A stretch of DNA of 34,556 nt, from positions 1 through 34,556 of the forward strand of contig JAEETH010000039.1 in the NCBI GenBank assembly GCA_016290215.1. Direction: 5' to 3'. The stretch's first letter is position 1, and the number at the start of each line of letters is the position of its first letter. Shown one piece after another: positions 22,661 through 31,536 of this stretch. Origin of the DNA: Bacteroidales bacterium. Its GTDB lineage: Bacteria; Bacteroidota; Bacteroidia; Bacteroidales; F082. Made by a program: the position numbers and the translations under genes. The notes below the pieces were generated by a model, which had not been told where the DNA came from, ran no database searches, and saw only the letters and a program-made list of their open reading frames with translations.

Positions 22661-23791
22661 TCAAAGTCTTCTGGTCACTTTTTGGAGCATTATGTCGCGC
22701 CACTCGGCGAAGTCGCCTTCGATGATGTGTTTGCGGGCTTCGCGCACCAACCAGAGGTAGAAGCCAATATTGTGGAGGCTGGCAATCATGGGACCAAGGA
22801 TTTCGCCTGCGACGAACAAATGACGGAGATACGCCCGCGAATATTGTACATCGACGAAAGTTTCACCGTTGGGGTCGACGGGCGAGAAGTCCATCTTCCA
22901 CTTTTCGTTTTTCAGGTTGATGATGCCTTCGGAGGTGAAAATCATACCGTTGCGACCATTACGGGTTGGCATCACGCAGTCGAACATGTCGACACCACGA
23001 GAAATGCCCTCCAAAATATTGGCTGGCGTGCCAACGCCCATCAGATAACGCGGCTTGTCCTTAGGCAAGACGGTGTTCACCAACTCAATCATCTCATACA
23101 TCTTTTCGGTAGGTTCGCCGACGGCCAAGCCGCCAATGGCGTTGCCTGCTGCATTTTTCGATGCGATGTGTTCCGCCGACTGCTCGCGCAAATCGCGGTA
23201 GACACAGCCCTGAACGATAGGAAACAGTGCCTGCTCGTAGCCATATTTCGGTTCCGTCGACTGGAAACGGTCGCAACAGCGGTCGAGCCAGCGGTGGGTG
23301 CGTTCCATCGACTGCTTAGCGTAGTGATAATCAGCCGTGCCAGGTGTACATTCATCAAAGGCCATCATGATGTCGGCACCAATGCTACGCTGAATATCCA
23401 TCACGTTTTCCGGTGTGAAAAGATGTCTTGAACCATCAATGTGCGACTGGAAGGTGACACCCTCCTCTTTCATTTTGCGGATGCCCGTCAGCGAAAACAC
23501 CTGAAAACCACCACTATCCGTCAGGATGGGTCGGTCCCAACCATTGAATTTGTGCAAGCCACCGACCGCTTCAAGCACCTCCAATCCAGGCCTCAGATAC
23601 AAATGATAGGTATTGCCCAAGATAATCTGAGCCTTGGCTTCATCACGCACGTCACGGAGATGGCAAGCCTTCACCGTGCCTGCCGTGCCAACAGGCATGA
23701 AAATCGGGGTTTCTATCGGGCCATGGTCGGTATGAAGAACACCCGCACGGGCATTGCTTTTGGGGTCGTTAGCGGCAATTGTATAATTCAT
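22661..23791 (-). CDS. tgt: tRNA-guanine transglycosylase
   Basis: Exchanges guanine 34 for the queuosine precursor preQ1 in GUN-anticodon tRNAs. 376 residues from the ATG at 23791. Landmarks are PIFMPVGTAGTVKA, ILGNTYHLYLRPG, the general-base region ILTDSGGFQVFSL, MAFDECTPG, IVQGCVYRDLR, GGLAVGEP and the nucleophile region GVDMFDCVMPTRNGRNGM. The usual zinc ligands (CxCxxC) are absent: the stretch from DFSPVDP to SRAYLRHLF reads NGETFVDVQY, though the downstream His in SLHN remains. I believe other Bacteroidota Tgt proteins share this, but could not check. Confidence 0.96.
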   Translation of the reverse strand: MNYTIAANDPKSNARAGVLHTDHGPIETPIFMPVGTAGTVKACHLRDVRDEAKAQIILGNTYHLYLRPGLEVLEAVGGLHKFNGWDRPILTDSGGFQVFSLTGIRKMKEEGVTFQSHIDGSRHLFTPENVMDIQRSIGADIMMAFDECTPGTADYHYAKQSMERTHRWLDRCCDRFQSTEPKYGYEQALFPIVQGCVYRDLREQSAEHIASKNAAGNAIGGLAVGEPTEKMYEMIELVNTVLPKDKPRYLMGVGTPANILEGISRGVDMFDCVMPTRNGRNGMIFTSEGIINLKNEKWKMDFSPVDPNGETFVDVQYSRAYLRHLFVAGEILGPMIASLHNIGFYLWLVREARKHIIEGDFAEWRDIMLQKVTRRL

Positions 23792-23834
23792 CGTTGTAAT
23801 TTTGCGCAAAAGTAGTGAAATCTTTTATTCAACG

Positions 23835-23930
23835 CAGTCAATTGTTGAATTGTATGTTGTTGAACTGTTTAATTGTTGAAGAAAAAATACATCTTTGCAA
23901 TAAGAAATCTTGAAATTTGAAATCTTGAAA
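23835..23930. repeat. Short-unit repeats (TTGTTGAA and AATCTTGAAA families)
   Basis: Imperfect TTGTTGAA units (23840-23880) resemble the array at 6777-6814. The stretch AAATCTTGAAATTTGAAATC then AAATCTTGAAAT resembles the array upstream of the HerA-like gene. They fill the divergent space between tgt and the glycosyltransferase. Confidence 0.7.
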
Positions 23931-23951
23931 TCAACTTATTTATTATCTTTG
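23925..23951 (+). promoter_or_regulatory. Predicted promoter of the glycosyltransferase gene
   Basis: TATCTTTG at 23944-23951 with TTG at 23925-23927, a 16-nt gap, slightly short. It lies 23 nt before the GTG start. Confidence 0.5.
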
Positions 23952-23973
23952 CAATCATTAAAAATGTATTGCC

Positions 23974-25143
23974 GTGCAAATCAATTTCAATTATAACAGC
24001 CTTAGTTTCATCATCTTAATCATTTTTGGCATCAGTCTTGTCATTCAGTTGTTCTACCATTGGGGTATTTTCTCGAAAGTGGCATTCTACAAGAGGAACG
24101 CGCGCCCGAAGCTCGACGAGGAACTGGAGCCCGTATCCATCGTCCTTTGCGCCCGCGATGCCTACGAATACCTGATAGAGCTGATCCCCGTCCTGCTCAA
24201 CCAGGATTACCCTAACTTTGAAATTGTTGTGGTGAACGACTGCTCTGACGACGAAACCGAGGAATACCTAAAAGACTTGGAACGCAATCAGCCGAAAATC
24301 AAGCCCGTACAGCTCAAACAACACCTTAACTTCTTCAATGGCAAGAAGTTCCCACTGTCGATGGGCATCAAATCGGCCAAAAACGACCTGATTATCCTCA
24401 CCGACTGCAACTGCATGCCTACCAACGACCAATGGTTGCGCAGCGTGGTGAACCGTTACAACAACCGCACGGAAATCGTCATCGGATACAGCCCTTACAT
24501 CCAAAAGAAAAGCCTCCTCAACCGTCTCATGCGTTTCGATGCCTTGCAAAATGGTCTGTTGTATCTCTCAGCGGCTTTGAATCATTATCCTTACATGGGC
24601 GTTGGCACTAATCTTTCCTACCGTAAAGAGCTGTTTTACAGAAACCAAGGGTTTATCTCTCATTACAAAACCTCCGTTGGTGACGATGACCTTTTCATCA
24701 GCCAAGTGGCCAACAAAAAGAACACTGAAGTGCTAATTGATGCCGAAGATGCCATTCTCACCACTCCCACCAGCAGCTTCCGCCTTTGGACACGGCAGAA
24801 GAGTCGCCGCTACTCCACTGTTTCGAAATACGACAACGGAGCACGCGTAATGCTGAGCTTGTTCTACACTTCACAATTCCTGTTTTACGTCTCTTTCATC
24901 GCGCTGATTGCCCTCTGCGGCCAACCCGCCTTCACCATCACGAATGGTGCAGCGTTTTACATTCCCATCTTACTCTTTTTCTTCCTTTTACGCTTTGGCA
25001 CACAGCTCTTTATCTACCAAAAAGCCTCGAAGCGTTTAGGTGAAAAAGGGTTGCTACCTGGTTTAATCGCTTACGATTTCCTGTTCGCATTCCTCTCACC
25101 TTGGCTCAGGTTGATGGGACGAATGAATGTAGGCGTGGAATAA
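23974..25143 (+). CDS. Family 2 glycosyltransferase, membrane-bound
   Basis: 389 residues starting at GTG 23974; the nearest upstream ATG is out of frame. One membrane helix lies at 9-30. The GT-A domain is EPVSIVLCARDAYEYL, EIVVVNDCSDDETEEYL, the metal-binding region LTDCNCMP, GVGTNLSYRKE, then GDDDLFISQVA and TRQKSRRYST, which resembles the Q/RxxRW motif of processive or lipid-linked GT2 enzymes. Helices at about 298-318, 325-345 and 365-380 close the protein. It probably adds a sugar to a lipid-linked or surface glycan at the inner membrane. It converges with the radical SAM gene, with only 2 bp between stops. Confidence 0.9.
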   Translation: MQINFNYNSLSFIILIIFGISLVIQLFYHWGIFSKVAFYKRNARPKLDEELEPVSIVLCARDAYEYLIELIPVLLNQDYPNFEIVVVNDCSDDETEEYLKDLERNQPKIKPVQLKQHLNFFNGKKFPLSMGIKSAKNDLIILTDCNCMPTNDQWLRSVVNRYNNRTEIVIGYSPYIQKKSLLNRLMRFDALQNGLLYLSAALNHYPYMGVGTNLSYRKELFYRNQGFISHYKTSVGDDDLFISQVANKKNTEVLIDAEDAILTTPTSSFRLWTRQKSRRYSTVSKYDNGARVMLSLFYTSQFLFYVSFIALIALCGQPAFTITNGAAFYIPILLFFFLLRFGTQLFIYQKASKRLGEKGLLPGLIAYDFLFAFLSPWLRLMGRMNVGVE

Positions 25144-25145
25144 GT

Positions 25146-25901
25146 TCAGCCTTTAATCTGAATCGTAAAGCCTTCGTTGACTAAGGGTTGCACCAAAGCC
25201 CTCATCTCTTCAACAGTAAATTTCTGCAAACCCTCCTCAGGCGTAGGACGGTCGATGGTATAAACCATGATTTCGCGTGGCTTAAGCAGACGCACAATGT
25301 CCATCCAGCCATTCAACACTTCAGGACTTGAAGAATCGAAATCCTTGCTTTTCAGGAACATGGTTTGTAAGATGAAGTCACCATTGAATTGTTTCAAGGC
25401 TTCCACTACCCTACCGATGTCATAACCTGGTGCAGGGTGATTGATTTTTTCAATCAATTCGTTCGTCGGGGCATCGATTTTCATTGTAGGGTTGTCGACC
25501 TTGCGCAAGGCATTGAACACTTCGGGCTTGTGAACCATTGTGGCGTTCGACAGCACCGTAATCCTCGAATTGGGATAATACTGGTCGCGCAAGGCGATTG
25601 TGTCGTCAATAATCTGCGGAAACTCAGGATGGATAGTCGACTCACCATCACCACTGAAAGTGATGGAGTCGATGGGCACTTGGTCGGCTTTGCATTGCTT
25701 TAGCTTGGCTTCCAAAGCATTGTGGACTTTCTCTGCCGAAGGCAACTTGGTGTCGTTGCGACCATCCTTGTTCCAACCGCATTCGCAGTAAATGCAATCG
25801 AAAGTACAGATTTTGCCATTTTCAGGCAACAGATTGATACCCAATGAACTACCAAGCCGACGGCTATGTATGGGGCCAAAGACGGTTTCTTCTCTTATCA
25901 T
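25146..25901 (-). CDS. Radical SAM protein
   Basis: 251 residues. The 4Fe-4S site is CTFDCIYCECGW (Cys32, Cys36, Cys39; CxxxCxxC). GPIHSRRLGSSLGINLLP precedes it, and ITFSGDGESTIHPEF supplies the GGE-like SAM contact, followed by VLSNATM and PTMKIDAP. This pattern fits a conserved bacterial/archaeal radical SAM group related to MoaA-like and Wyosine-like enzymes; the reaction is unknown. There is no SPASM cluster at the C-terminus. It lies downstream of rny, separated by a long palindrome. Confidence 0.9.
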   Translation of the reverse strand: MIREETVFGPIHSRRLGSSLGINLLPENGKICTFDCIYCECGWNKDGRNDTKLPSAEKVHNALEAKLKQCKADQVPIDSITFSGDGESTIHPEFPQIIDDTIALRDQYYPNSRITVLSNATMVHKPEVFNALRKVDNPTMKIDAPTNELIEKINHPAPGYDIGRVVEALKQFNGDFILQTMFLKSKDFDSSSPEVLNGWMDIVRLLKPREIMVYTIDRPTPEEGLQKFTVEEMRALVQPLVNEGFTIQIKG

Positions 25902-25917
25902 TTTTGACTATGGCTAA

Positions 25918-26000
25918 TGACTATGGCCTATGGCTCACTTTTGACTATGGCTATTATTTTCATAAAGTAAGCCATAGTCATAAGCCATAGGCCATCGTCA
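25918..26000. repeat. 83-bp palindrome built from GACTATGGC words
   Basis: TGACTATGGCCTATGGCT (25918-25935) and AGCCATAGGCCATCGTCA (25983-26000) pair with one mismatch. Inside, TGACTATGGCT (25942-25952) and AGCCATAGTCA (25970-25980) pair exactly. An extra direct GACTATGGC copy lies at 25906-25914. The unit lies between the rny stop and the radical SAM start and would fold on either strand. Confidence 0.8.
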
Positions 26001-26002
26001 AA

Positions 26003-27571
26003 TTACTTTGCGTACTGTACGGCTCTCGTTTCGCGGATGACCGTAATCTTAATCTGACCTGGATAGGTCATTTCGGTCTGGATCTTCTTCGAGAGGTCGT
26101 AGGCGATGCGGTCGGCGTCTTGGTCGGTCACCTTGTCGGCACCCACGATGACACGCAGTTCACGACCAGCTTGGATAGCATAAGTCTTCACCACACCCGG
26201 ATACGACATTGCCATTTCCTCCAACTTGTTCAGACGCTGGATATAAGCTTCCACCACCTCACGACGGGCTCCCGGACGGGCACCAGAGATGGCATCGCAC
26301 ACCTGCACGATGGGCGAAATCAGGTTGTCCATTTCGATTTCCTCGTGGTGGGCACCGATGGCGTTGCAGATGTCGGGTTTCTCCTTCAGGCGCTCGGCGA
26401 CCTTCATACCCAAGATGGCATGTGGCAGTTCTTCCTCGTTCTCGGCCACCTTACCGATGTCGTGCAACAGACCGGCACGTTTGGCGGCTTTCACGTTGAG
26501 GCCAAGTTCGGCCGCCATGGTGGCGCAGAGCTTAGCCGTCTCGATGGAGTGCTGCAGCAGGTTCTGACCATAGCTGGTACGGTATTTCATGCGACCGATC
26601 ATCTTAATCAATTCGGGATTGAGGTTGTGGATGCCAAGGTCGATGGAGGTACGCTTACCGATTTCCATAATTTCTTGATCCACTTGCTTTTCCACTTTAT
26701 GCACCACCTCTTCGATACGGGCGGGATGGATACGACCGTCGACGACGAGCTTCTGCAAGGAAAGGCGTGCGATTTCGCGGCGAATCGGGTCGAAGCCAGA
26801 GATGAGGATGGCATCTGGGCTATCGTCGATGATGATTTCGACACCAGTCATGGATTCAAGCGTGCGGATGTTGCGGCCTTCACGACCGATGATGCGACCC
26901 TTAATCTCATCATTTTCAATGTTGAACACGCTGACTGTGTTCTCGATAGCCGTTTCCGAAGCGGTGCGTTGGATGGTCTCTAATACAATCTTCTTCGCGG
27001 TTTGGGCCGCGCTCATCTTGGCTTCTTCGGTCACTTCCTTCACGTAGACCATAGCATCGGCCTGGGCCTCTTCCTTGATGAGTTCGACGAGTTGGGCCTT
27101 GGCTTCCTTGGCCGAAAGCCCCGAGATGGTTTCCAGTTTCTTGGATTCTTCGCTGTAGATACGGTCGAGTTCAGCCTTTTTCTTGTTGAAGCTATCCATC
27201 TGGCTTTCAAGTTTCTGCTGTGTGGCTTGCACCTCTTTCGACTTACGCTGTGCCTCTTCCATCTTCTTGTTGGCATCCTGCTTCATCTGGTTGACGCGGT
27301 TCTCGGCGCTGGCCAACTCACGTTTGCGGTCTTCGCAAGCTTTTTCGTGTTCGTCCTTCATCTGGAGGAACTTCTCCTTGGCTTGCAAAATGCGTTCTTT
27401 CTTGATGACTTCGGCTTTTTCCTTAGCCTCTTCGAGAAGGGCTACTTGTTCTTTAATGACGGCTTTTTTCAGCAGTGTGGACGTGATGAGGTAACCCACC
27501 GCAAAGCCCACGACCAAAGCTGCTGCGGCAATGATAATCCATGTAGTGATTGAAATGGTGAGTAATAACAT
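26003..27571 (-). CDS. rny: Ribonuclease Y
   Basis: Membrane-anchored endoribonuclease that starts mRNA decay. The 522 residues show one N-terminal membrane helix (8-32), a long coiled coil (about 35-195, Lys/Glu/Gln-rich), a KH domain with [15 protein letters not shown], and an HD domain (LLQHSIETA, then [14 protein letters not shown] with the His-Asp pair, and [12 protein letters not shown]). [16 protein letters not shown] and the C-terminal [16 protein letters not shown] are typical. The neighbours zapA and a probable 6S RNA lie upstream in the same direction, so rny may be read from the same transcript or a 6S-proximal promoter. Confidence 0.97.
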   Translation of the reverse strand: MLLLTISITTWIIIAAAALVVGFAVGYLITSTLLKKAVIKEQVALLEEAKEKAEVIKKERILQAKEKFLQMKDEHEKACEDRKRELASAENRVNQMKQDANKKMEEAQRKSKEVQATQQKLESQMDSFNKKKAELDRIYSEESKKLETISGLSAKEAKAQLVELIKEEAQADAMVYVKEVTEEAKMSAAQTAKKIVLETIQRTASETAIENTVSVFNIENDEIKGRIIGREGRNIRTLESMTGVEIIIDDSPDAILISGFDPIRREIARLSLQKLVVDGRIHPARIEEVVHKVEKQVDQEIMEIGKRTSIDLGIHNLNPELIKMIGRMKYRTSYGQNLLQHSIETAKLCATMAAELGLNVKAAKRAGLLHDIGKVAENEEELPHAILGMKVAERLKEKPDICNAIGAHHEEIEMDNLISPIVQVCDAISGARPGARREVVEAYIQRLNKLEEMAMSYPGVVKTYAIQAGRELRVIVGADKVTDQDADRIAYDLSKKIQTEMTYPGQIKITVIRETRAVQYAK

Positions 27572-27611
27572 TTTAAAAACTCTGTTTTACTCGAAAAATG
27601 AGGAAGAAACA

Positions 27612-27809
27612 AAAGGAAACTGCCTGCTCGAAGGGATATGCGTAAACCCCAATATGATACGCTTGTGGCCACCGCGGTGCGCAAACGTCCACCGGTGCCC
27701 TAGAGCACTTCCTCGAAAGGAATGAGGCCTGTTTTTACAGAGCGCGAGTAGACCGGTTGATGTGTTGATAGTGTTGAGTTTACCAATGCGCTGAACAGGC
27801 AGTCCCAGT
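27612..27809 (-). ncRNA. Probable 6S RNA (Bacteroidales type)
   Basis: The 270-bp gap between zapA and rny holds a strongly structured RNA on the minus strand. The 5' GGGACTGCCTGTTC (plus 27793-27806) pairs with 3' GAGCAGGCAGTTTC (plus 27616-27629), a 14-bp closing stem with three wobbles. Internal hairpins include TTCCT-TTCG-AGGAA with a UUCG-type loop, GTGCT/GGCAC, CACCG/CGGTG and GCGTA/TACGC. The total length of about 200 nt, one long closing stem, unpaired A-rich flanks in the middle, and position beside zapA fit 6S RNA, which sequesters RNA polymerase. TTCTTTG lies about 10 nt upstream. T-rich sequence follows the stem. The exact ends are estimates. Confidence 0.6.
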
Positions 27810-27841
27810 TTTTCAAAGAACATTCCACGCCGTGACGTGGA

Positions 27842-28126
27842 TTATGATTGTTCACTCAGTAAGTCGTTGACATCCTTTAGCTTGCGTTCCAAATCCTGAT
27901 TACGGTAAGTCAACTCTGCGTCCATCTTGACGACGGAAGTGGCGAATTGCAAAGCAGTCATCGAAAGCAAATCCTGCACATCCTTGTAGGCATAGTGCTT
28001 CATGTAATACTTCACTCTCTCGTTGATGAGGTTGCCAGCCTTGCGAACCTTTTCTTCGTCAGCGCGAGCCACCGACAAGCGATAGGGCCTGTCCAAGATG
28101 GTGATATTGATTGTGATTTCATCCAT
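27842..28126 (-). CDS. zapA: Cell division protein ZapA
   Basis: Stabilises FtsZ bundles at the division ring. 94 residues from the ATG at 28126: EITINITILDRPYRLSVARAD is the N-terminal dimer domain, EKVRKAGNLINERVKYY follows, then a long coiled coil (about 45-90) ending ERKLKDVNDLLSEQ. An in-frame ATG five codons earlier is possible but adds residues before the usual start. It follows the coiled-coil protein by 23 bp. Confidence 0.9.
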   Translation of the reverse strand: MDEITINITILDRPYRLSVARADEEKVRKAGNLINERVKYYMKHYAYKDVQDLLSMTALQFATSVVKMDAELTYRNQDLERKLKDVNDLLSEQS

Positions 28127-28149
28127 CACGCTGACTTTCAATTATCTAG

Positions 28150-28443
28150 TTATTCCTTACTGTTCAAAATCGAAACGCACCTGTCAATCTCCCTCACCAA
28201 CTCCTTTATGAGTTTTCTACCTTCTTCTAATTCTCCCTCGTTGTCGAGTGCGTTAACAATTGTAGATTTATTTATTTTGTCCTGCAACTCCATCGTCGAC
28301 TGGCGCAACGTCAGATTCTCCTTCTCCAACGCGGCGTTTTCCTCGGCGAGCCTCTTGTTTTCCACCGCCAACTGATGTTTTTCATCAAGCATTTTCCTCA
28401 ATTTCAATTCGATTTCGGATACTATGATGCTCAAGTCGGCCAT
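28150..28443 (-). CDS. Small coiled-coil protein upstream of zapA (ZapB-like)
   Basis: 97 residues, nearly all heptad-like: IELKLRKMLDEKHQLAVENK, AEENAALEKENLTLR, then a short break and ELVREIDRCVSILN. The size, coiled-coil nature and 23-bp spacing to zapA suggest a Z-ring partner. It resembles proteobacterial ZapB in character, but I cannot show homology by eye. A TATTTTTG box (minus, plus 28472-28479) lies just upstream, so this gene probably heads the zapB-like/zapA/6S/rny cluster. Confidence 0.8.
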   Translation of the reverse strand: MADLSIIVSEIELKLRKMLDEKHQLAVENKRLAEENAALEKENLTLRQSTMELQDKINKSTIVNALDNEGELEEGRKLIKELVREIDRCVSILNSKE

Positions 28444-28471
28444 GACACAATCGGTACTTGGAATTGTGGCA

Positions 28472-28479
28472 CAAAAATA
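28472..28479 (-). promoter_or_regulatory. Predicted -7 box of the coiled-coil/zapA operon
   Basis: TATTTTTG on the minus strand, 28 nt before the start at 28443. No TTG is found at the expected distance, so this is half a consensus match. Confidence 0.4.
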
Positions 28480-28585
28480 CGCAATTATGCTTTACCATTA
28501 TCCTTTTAGGGAAAAAATTTTCGACGATTTGTCACAGATGGCCAAAAAAGTCCTATTTTTATCGCATTAAAAACCGTCGTAAAAT

Positions 28586-30151
28586 ATGAATATTAAGCAC
28601 ACCTGTATGATTGCTTTGACTGCGCTTTTGGCTTCTTGTGCCACCAAAGAAACCCACCTTACCATCATCGAAACCACTGACACTCATGGTCGTTACGATG
28701 AATTTGCCAACGATGCCTTTGTCCTGAAACAGATGAAAGCCGAATTGGGTGACCATCTGATTTTGCTTGATAACGGCGACGACATGCAAGGTTCCACCTT
28801 CCAATACTGCTCCAACCAAGATGCAACGCATCCCAACCTTGTTTCGGAAGTGCTCAATTACCTTTCATACGATGCGGTTTGCGTTGGCAATCACGACATT
28901 GAAGCCGGGCGCAAGGTGTTCGATCGCGTCTTTTCGGAGACTAAGATGCCCGTTTTGGCCGCCAATGTCATCGATGAAACGACGGGAGAGCCTTATTTCA
29001 CTCCTTATATAATGTTGGATCGGGAAGGCTACAAAATCGCCGTGCTCGGTTTGTTGACACCTTACGTCGTCACCTGGGTGCCCGACCGTCTGCGGCCTGG
29101 ACTGCGATTTGAACAACTCGAAGCCGCTGCCGAAAAATGGGTGAAAATCATCCAAGAGAAAGAGCATCCCGACCTGATGATTGGCCTCTTCCACTCGGGC
29201 TTTGAGCCTCAGATGCAGAGCCTGCCTCCCGACCATCCGTTGGGTCGAGAAAACGCCACAAAATGGGTCGCCGAGAATGTGCCAGGCTTCGACATAATAT
29301 TTTACGGCCACGACCATCGCACCAGAGCCGAAAAACTGACGAACCCCAATGGTGAGCCCGTCTATGTGCTCAACTCGGGCTGTCGCGGAAAAGGGTTGGC
29401 TAAAGCCGAAGTTACCTTGAAGAAAGGTCAGAAGCCGCAAATCAGCATTGAACTCATGCCTACTGACGGCGAAGAGAAAGACACTGAATACCTTGCCATA
29501 CTCCAACCCTACCTCGACCGTGCCGAGGCTTATCAAAAAGAAATTGTTGCAGAACTGCCCGTGAGCATCAGCAGTAACGAGACCTTCGATGGGCCATGCC
29601 TCTGGGTCGATGAAATCCATCGCTGCCAATTTGAAACTGTCGAAGCCGAAGGTATCCATGCCGACATTTCATTGACAGCTCCACTCAGCGGCGGAAAGAC
29701 CATTGAGGCCGGGAAACTCACCGTACAAGATTTCTTCACCTGGTATCCTTTTGAGAACGCGCTGGCTGTCATGGCTTTGACAGGCAAAGAGATAAAGCAC
29801 TACCTCGAATACGCCTACGAGATGAAGAGCCCGATTTACAATTTCGACTGTGCTGCGGGCATCATCTATGAGGTGACCGACCAGAAGCCCATGGGCGAAC
29901 GCATCAACATCCTTGGCATGGCTGACGGCACGCCCTTCGATATGGAGAAGACTTACAATGTGGTGATGAATTCCTACCGCTCGATGGGCGGTGGCAACCA
30001 CCTTATCAATGGTGTGGGTTGGGCGCAGGAGGACATCAAGAACCATGTCGTATGGCAAAGCGAGCGCGACTTCCGCTCCCTTCTCATCGACTGGGCAAAA
30101 AAGAAAGGTGTGCTTGACTCTGAACCGTTGAACTGCTGGAAGATTAAATAA
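28586..30151 (+). CDS. 5'-nucleotidase/metallophosphatase lipoprotein (UshA-like)
   Basis: Hydrolyses nucleotides or related phosphoesters outside the inner membrane. It has 521 residues with a lipoprotein signal ending at Cys18 (ALTALLASCATK). The metallophosphatase domain carries the metal ligands ETTDTHG (Asp32, His34), LLDNGDDMQG, VGNHDIEAG, IGLFHSGFE and YGHDHRTRA. The C-terminal 5'-nucleotidase domain (about 325-521) has ADISLTAPLSGG, LTVQDFFTWYPFENALAVM and the substrate-stacking region YRSMGGGNHL. The substrate may be a nucleotide, UDP-sugar or cyclic phosphate. It is divergent from the zapA cluster, with 142 bp between starts. Confidence 0.93.
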   Translation: MNIKHTCMIALTALLASCATKETHLTIIETTDTHGRYDEFANDAFVLKQMKAELGDHLILLDNGDDMQGSTFQYCSNQDATHPNLVSEVLNYLSYDAVCVGNHDIEAGRKVFDRVFSETKMPVLAANVIDETTGEPYFTPYIMLDREGYKIAVLGLLTPYVVTWVPDRLRPGLRFEQLEAAAEKWVKIIQEKEHPDLMIGLFHSGFEPQMQSLPPDHPLGRENATKWVAENVPGFDIIFYGHDHRTRAEKLTNPNGEPVYVLNSGCRGKGLAKAEVTLKKGQKPQISIELMPTDGEEKDTEYLAILQPYLDRAEAYQKEIVAELPVSISSNETFDGPCLWVDEIHRCQFETVEAEGIHADISLTAPLSGGKTIEAGKLTVQDFFTWYPFENALAVMALTGKEIKHYLEYAYEMKSPIYNFDCAAGIIYEVTDQKPMGERINILGMADGTPFDMEKTYNVVMNSYRSMGGGNHLINGVGWAQEDIKNHVVWQSERDFRSLLIDWAKKKGVLDSEPLNCWKIK

Positions 30152-30158
30152 CGGACAC

Positions 30159-30249
30159 GCTTCGCGTCACTGCGAGACACGAAGCAGTCCAGATAAAGAG
30201 TTTATTCCCTGGATTGCTTCGTCGTTCCTCCTCGCAATGACGCAAAGCG
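30159..30249. repeat. Palindromic dispersed repeat (CATTGCGAGGAACGAAGCAATCC family)
   Basis: The left arm GCTTCGCGTCACTGCGAG to AAGCAGTCCAG (30159-30192) pairs imperfectly with the right arm CTGGATTGCTTCGTCG to CGCAATGACGCAAAGC (30209-30249). This is the widespread 'GCAATGAC...GGATTGCTTCGTCG' repeat seen in many bacteria. It fills the gap between the nucleotidase and DUF2851 genes. Confidence 0.8.
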
Positions 30250-30267
30250 ACGAATAGATGATGCATG

Positions 30268-31536
30268 ATGAGAGAAGAATTTCTATACTATATTTGGGAG
30301 AATCGCCTGACCGACAAGGATTTGAAGACCATAGAAGGCGAATCCATTGACATTGTCGCGACAGGTTACCGCAACACCGACTCGGGGCCCGACTTTTTGG
30401 AGGCCAAAATCCAAATCGGCAACAAACTCTGGGCTGGGCATGTGGAGATCCACGTGAAATCCTCCGATTGGAACCGCCATGGCCACCAGTCCGACAAAGC
30501 CTACAAGAATGTTATCCTGCATGTGGTTTACGAAAACGACTTACAAGTCAACGACATACCAACATTGGAATTGAAAGGACATTTCGATGGAAGCCTCTTT
30601 GCTCAATATCAAAAGCTTATCGCATCAAAAACTTGGATTCCTTGCGAGAAAAGCATCAGCCAAGTACCCGTTTTCACCCGCCTTTCTTGGCTCGACCGTA
30701 TGGCTGTGGAACGCTTGGAAAGCAAGTCTGGAAATGTTACCAAGATATTAGAAGCCAACCAATTCGACTGGGAAGATGCACTTTATAAGCTGCTGATGCG
30801 CTATTTCGGCTTAAAAGTCAACAACGAGGCATTTGAGTATTTGGCCAACATCTTGCCTTTCAAGACTTTGTTGAAACACTCTGACAACCTCTTGCAAGTC
30901 GAAGCCATGCTTATGGGCTGTGCGGGGTTCCTCGAAGACGACTTCTCGGAGGAATATCCTCTGCTGCTCAAACGCGAATTTAGTGTGATGAAGGCCAAGT
31001 TTAATCTGCTGACCATGCCTGCCGAACGTTGGAAGTTTATGCGCATGAGACCTTCCAATTTCCCGACCATCCGCTTGGCACAAATGGCGCAGCTCGTCCA
31101 TAAAAACGGATGCCTGTTTTCCAAAATCAAAGCGGCGAAAGACACCGCTGAAGTCAAAGCTTTGTTTGACGTGGCGGCATCGGAATATTGGGAGACGCAT
31201 TGGCGGTTTGGTTTTTCAACCGAATCGAAACCGAAACATTTAGGCGAAACAACAGCTGATGTATTGATCATCAACGCAGTAGCCCCATTGCTGTTTTGCT
31301 ACGGCAAACTGCACAAAGACGAATCGGTGTGTGAGACTGCGTTGCAATTCCTTGAAGAAACTGAGGCTGAGGACAATGCCATCATCAGGCATTACGCCTC
31401 ATGCGGCATCACGGCGGAAAATGCCATGCAGACACAGGCCTTGTTGCACCTTTATTCCTATTTTTGCAAACGCAAACGGTGTCTTGAATGCCGCATCGGA
31501 AACGTATTGTTACACAAAATCAACCAAATATCATGA
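30268..31536 (+). CDS. DUF2851-family protein
   Basis: 422 residues, full length. The conserved N-terminal block is GYRNTDSGPDFLEAKIQIG, then KLWAGHVEIHVKSSDWNRHG and NVILHVVYENDLQV. The PDF...VEIHVK spacing loosely resembles a PD-(D/E)XK nuclease core, but this is only my reading. The middle and end are helical (AVERLESKSG, RPSNFPTIRLAQMAQLV) and the C-terminus has a CKRKRCLECRIG Cys cluster that might bind metal. The family is typical of Bacteroidota and, as far as I know, has no assigned function. The stop overlaps the next start (ATGA), so it is translationally coupled to the S8 peptidase. I use the second of two in-frame ATGs. Confidence 0.9.
   Translation: MREEFLYYIWENRLTDKDLKTIEGESIDIVATGYRNTDSGPDFLEAKIQIGNKLWAGHVEIHVKSSDWNRHGHQSDKAYKNVILHVVYENDLQVNDIPTLELKGHFDGSLFAQYQKLIASKTWIPCEKSISQVPVFTRLSWLDRMAVERLESKSGNVTKILEANQFDWEDALYKLLMRYFGLKVNNEAFEYLANILPFKTLLKHSDNLLQVEAMLMGCAGFLEDDFSEEYPLLLKREFSVMKAKFNLLTMPAERWKFMRMRPSNFPTIRLAQMAQLVHKNGCLFSKIKAAKDTAEVKALFDVAASEYWETHWRFGFSTESKPKHLGETTADVLIINAVAPLLFCYGKLHKDESVCETALQFLEETEAEDNAIIRHYASCGITAENAMQTQALLHLYSYFCKRKRCLECRIGNVLLHKINQIS

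Noticed and set aside
27587-27823. 78-codon minus-strand frame between zapA and rny
   Set aside because: It covers the structured 6S-like RNA, has no similarity I recognise, and its composition follows the RNA hairpins.
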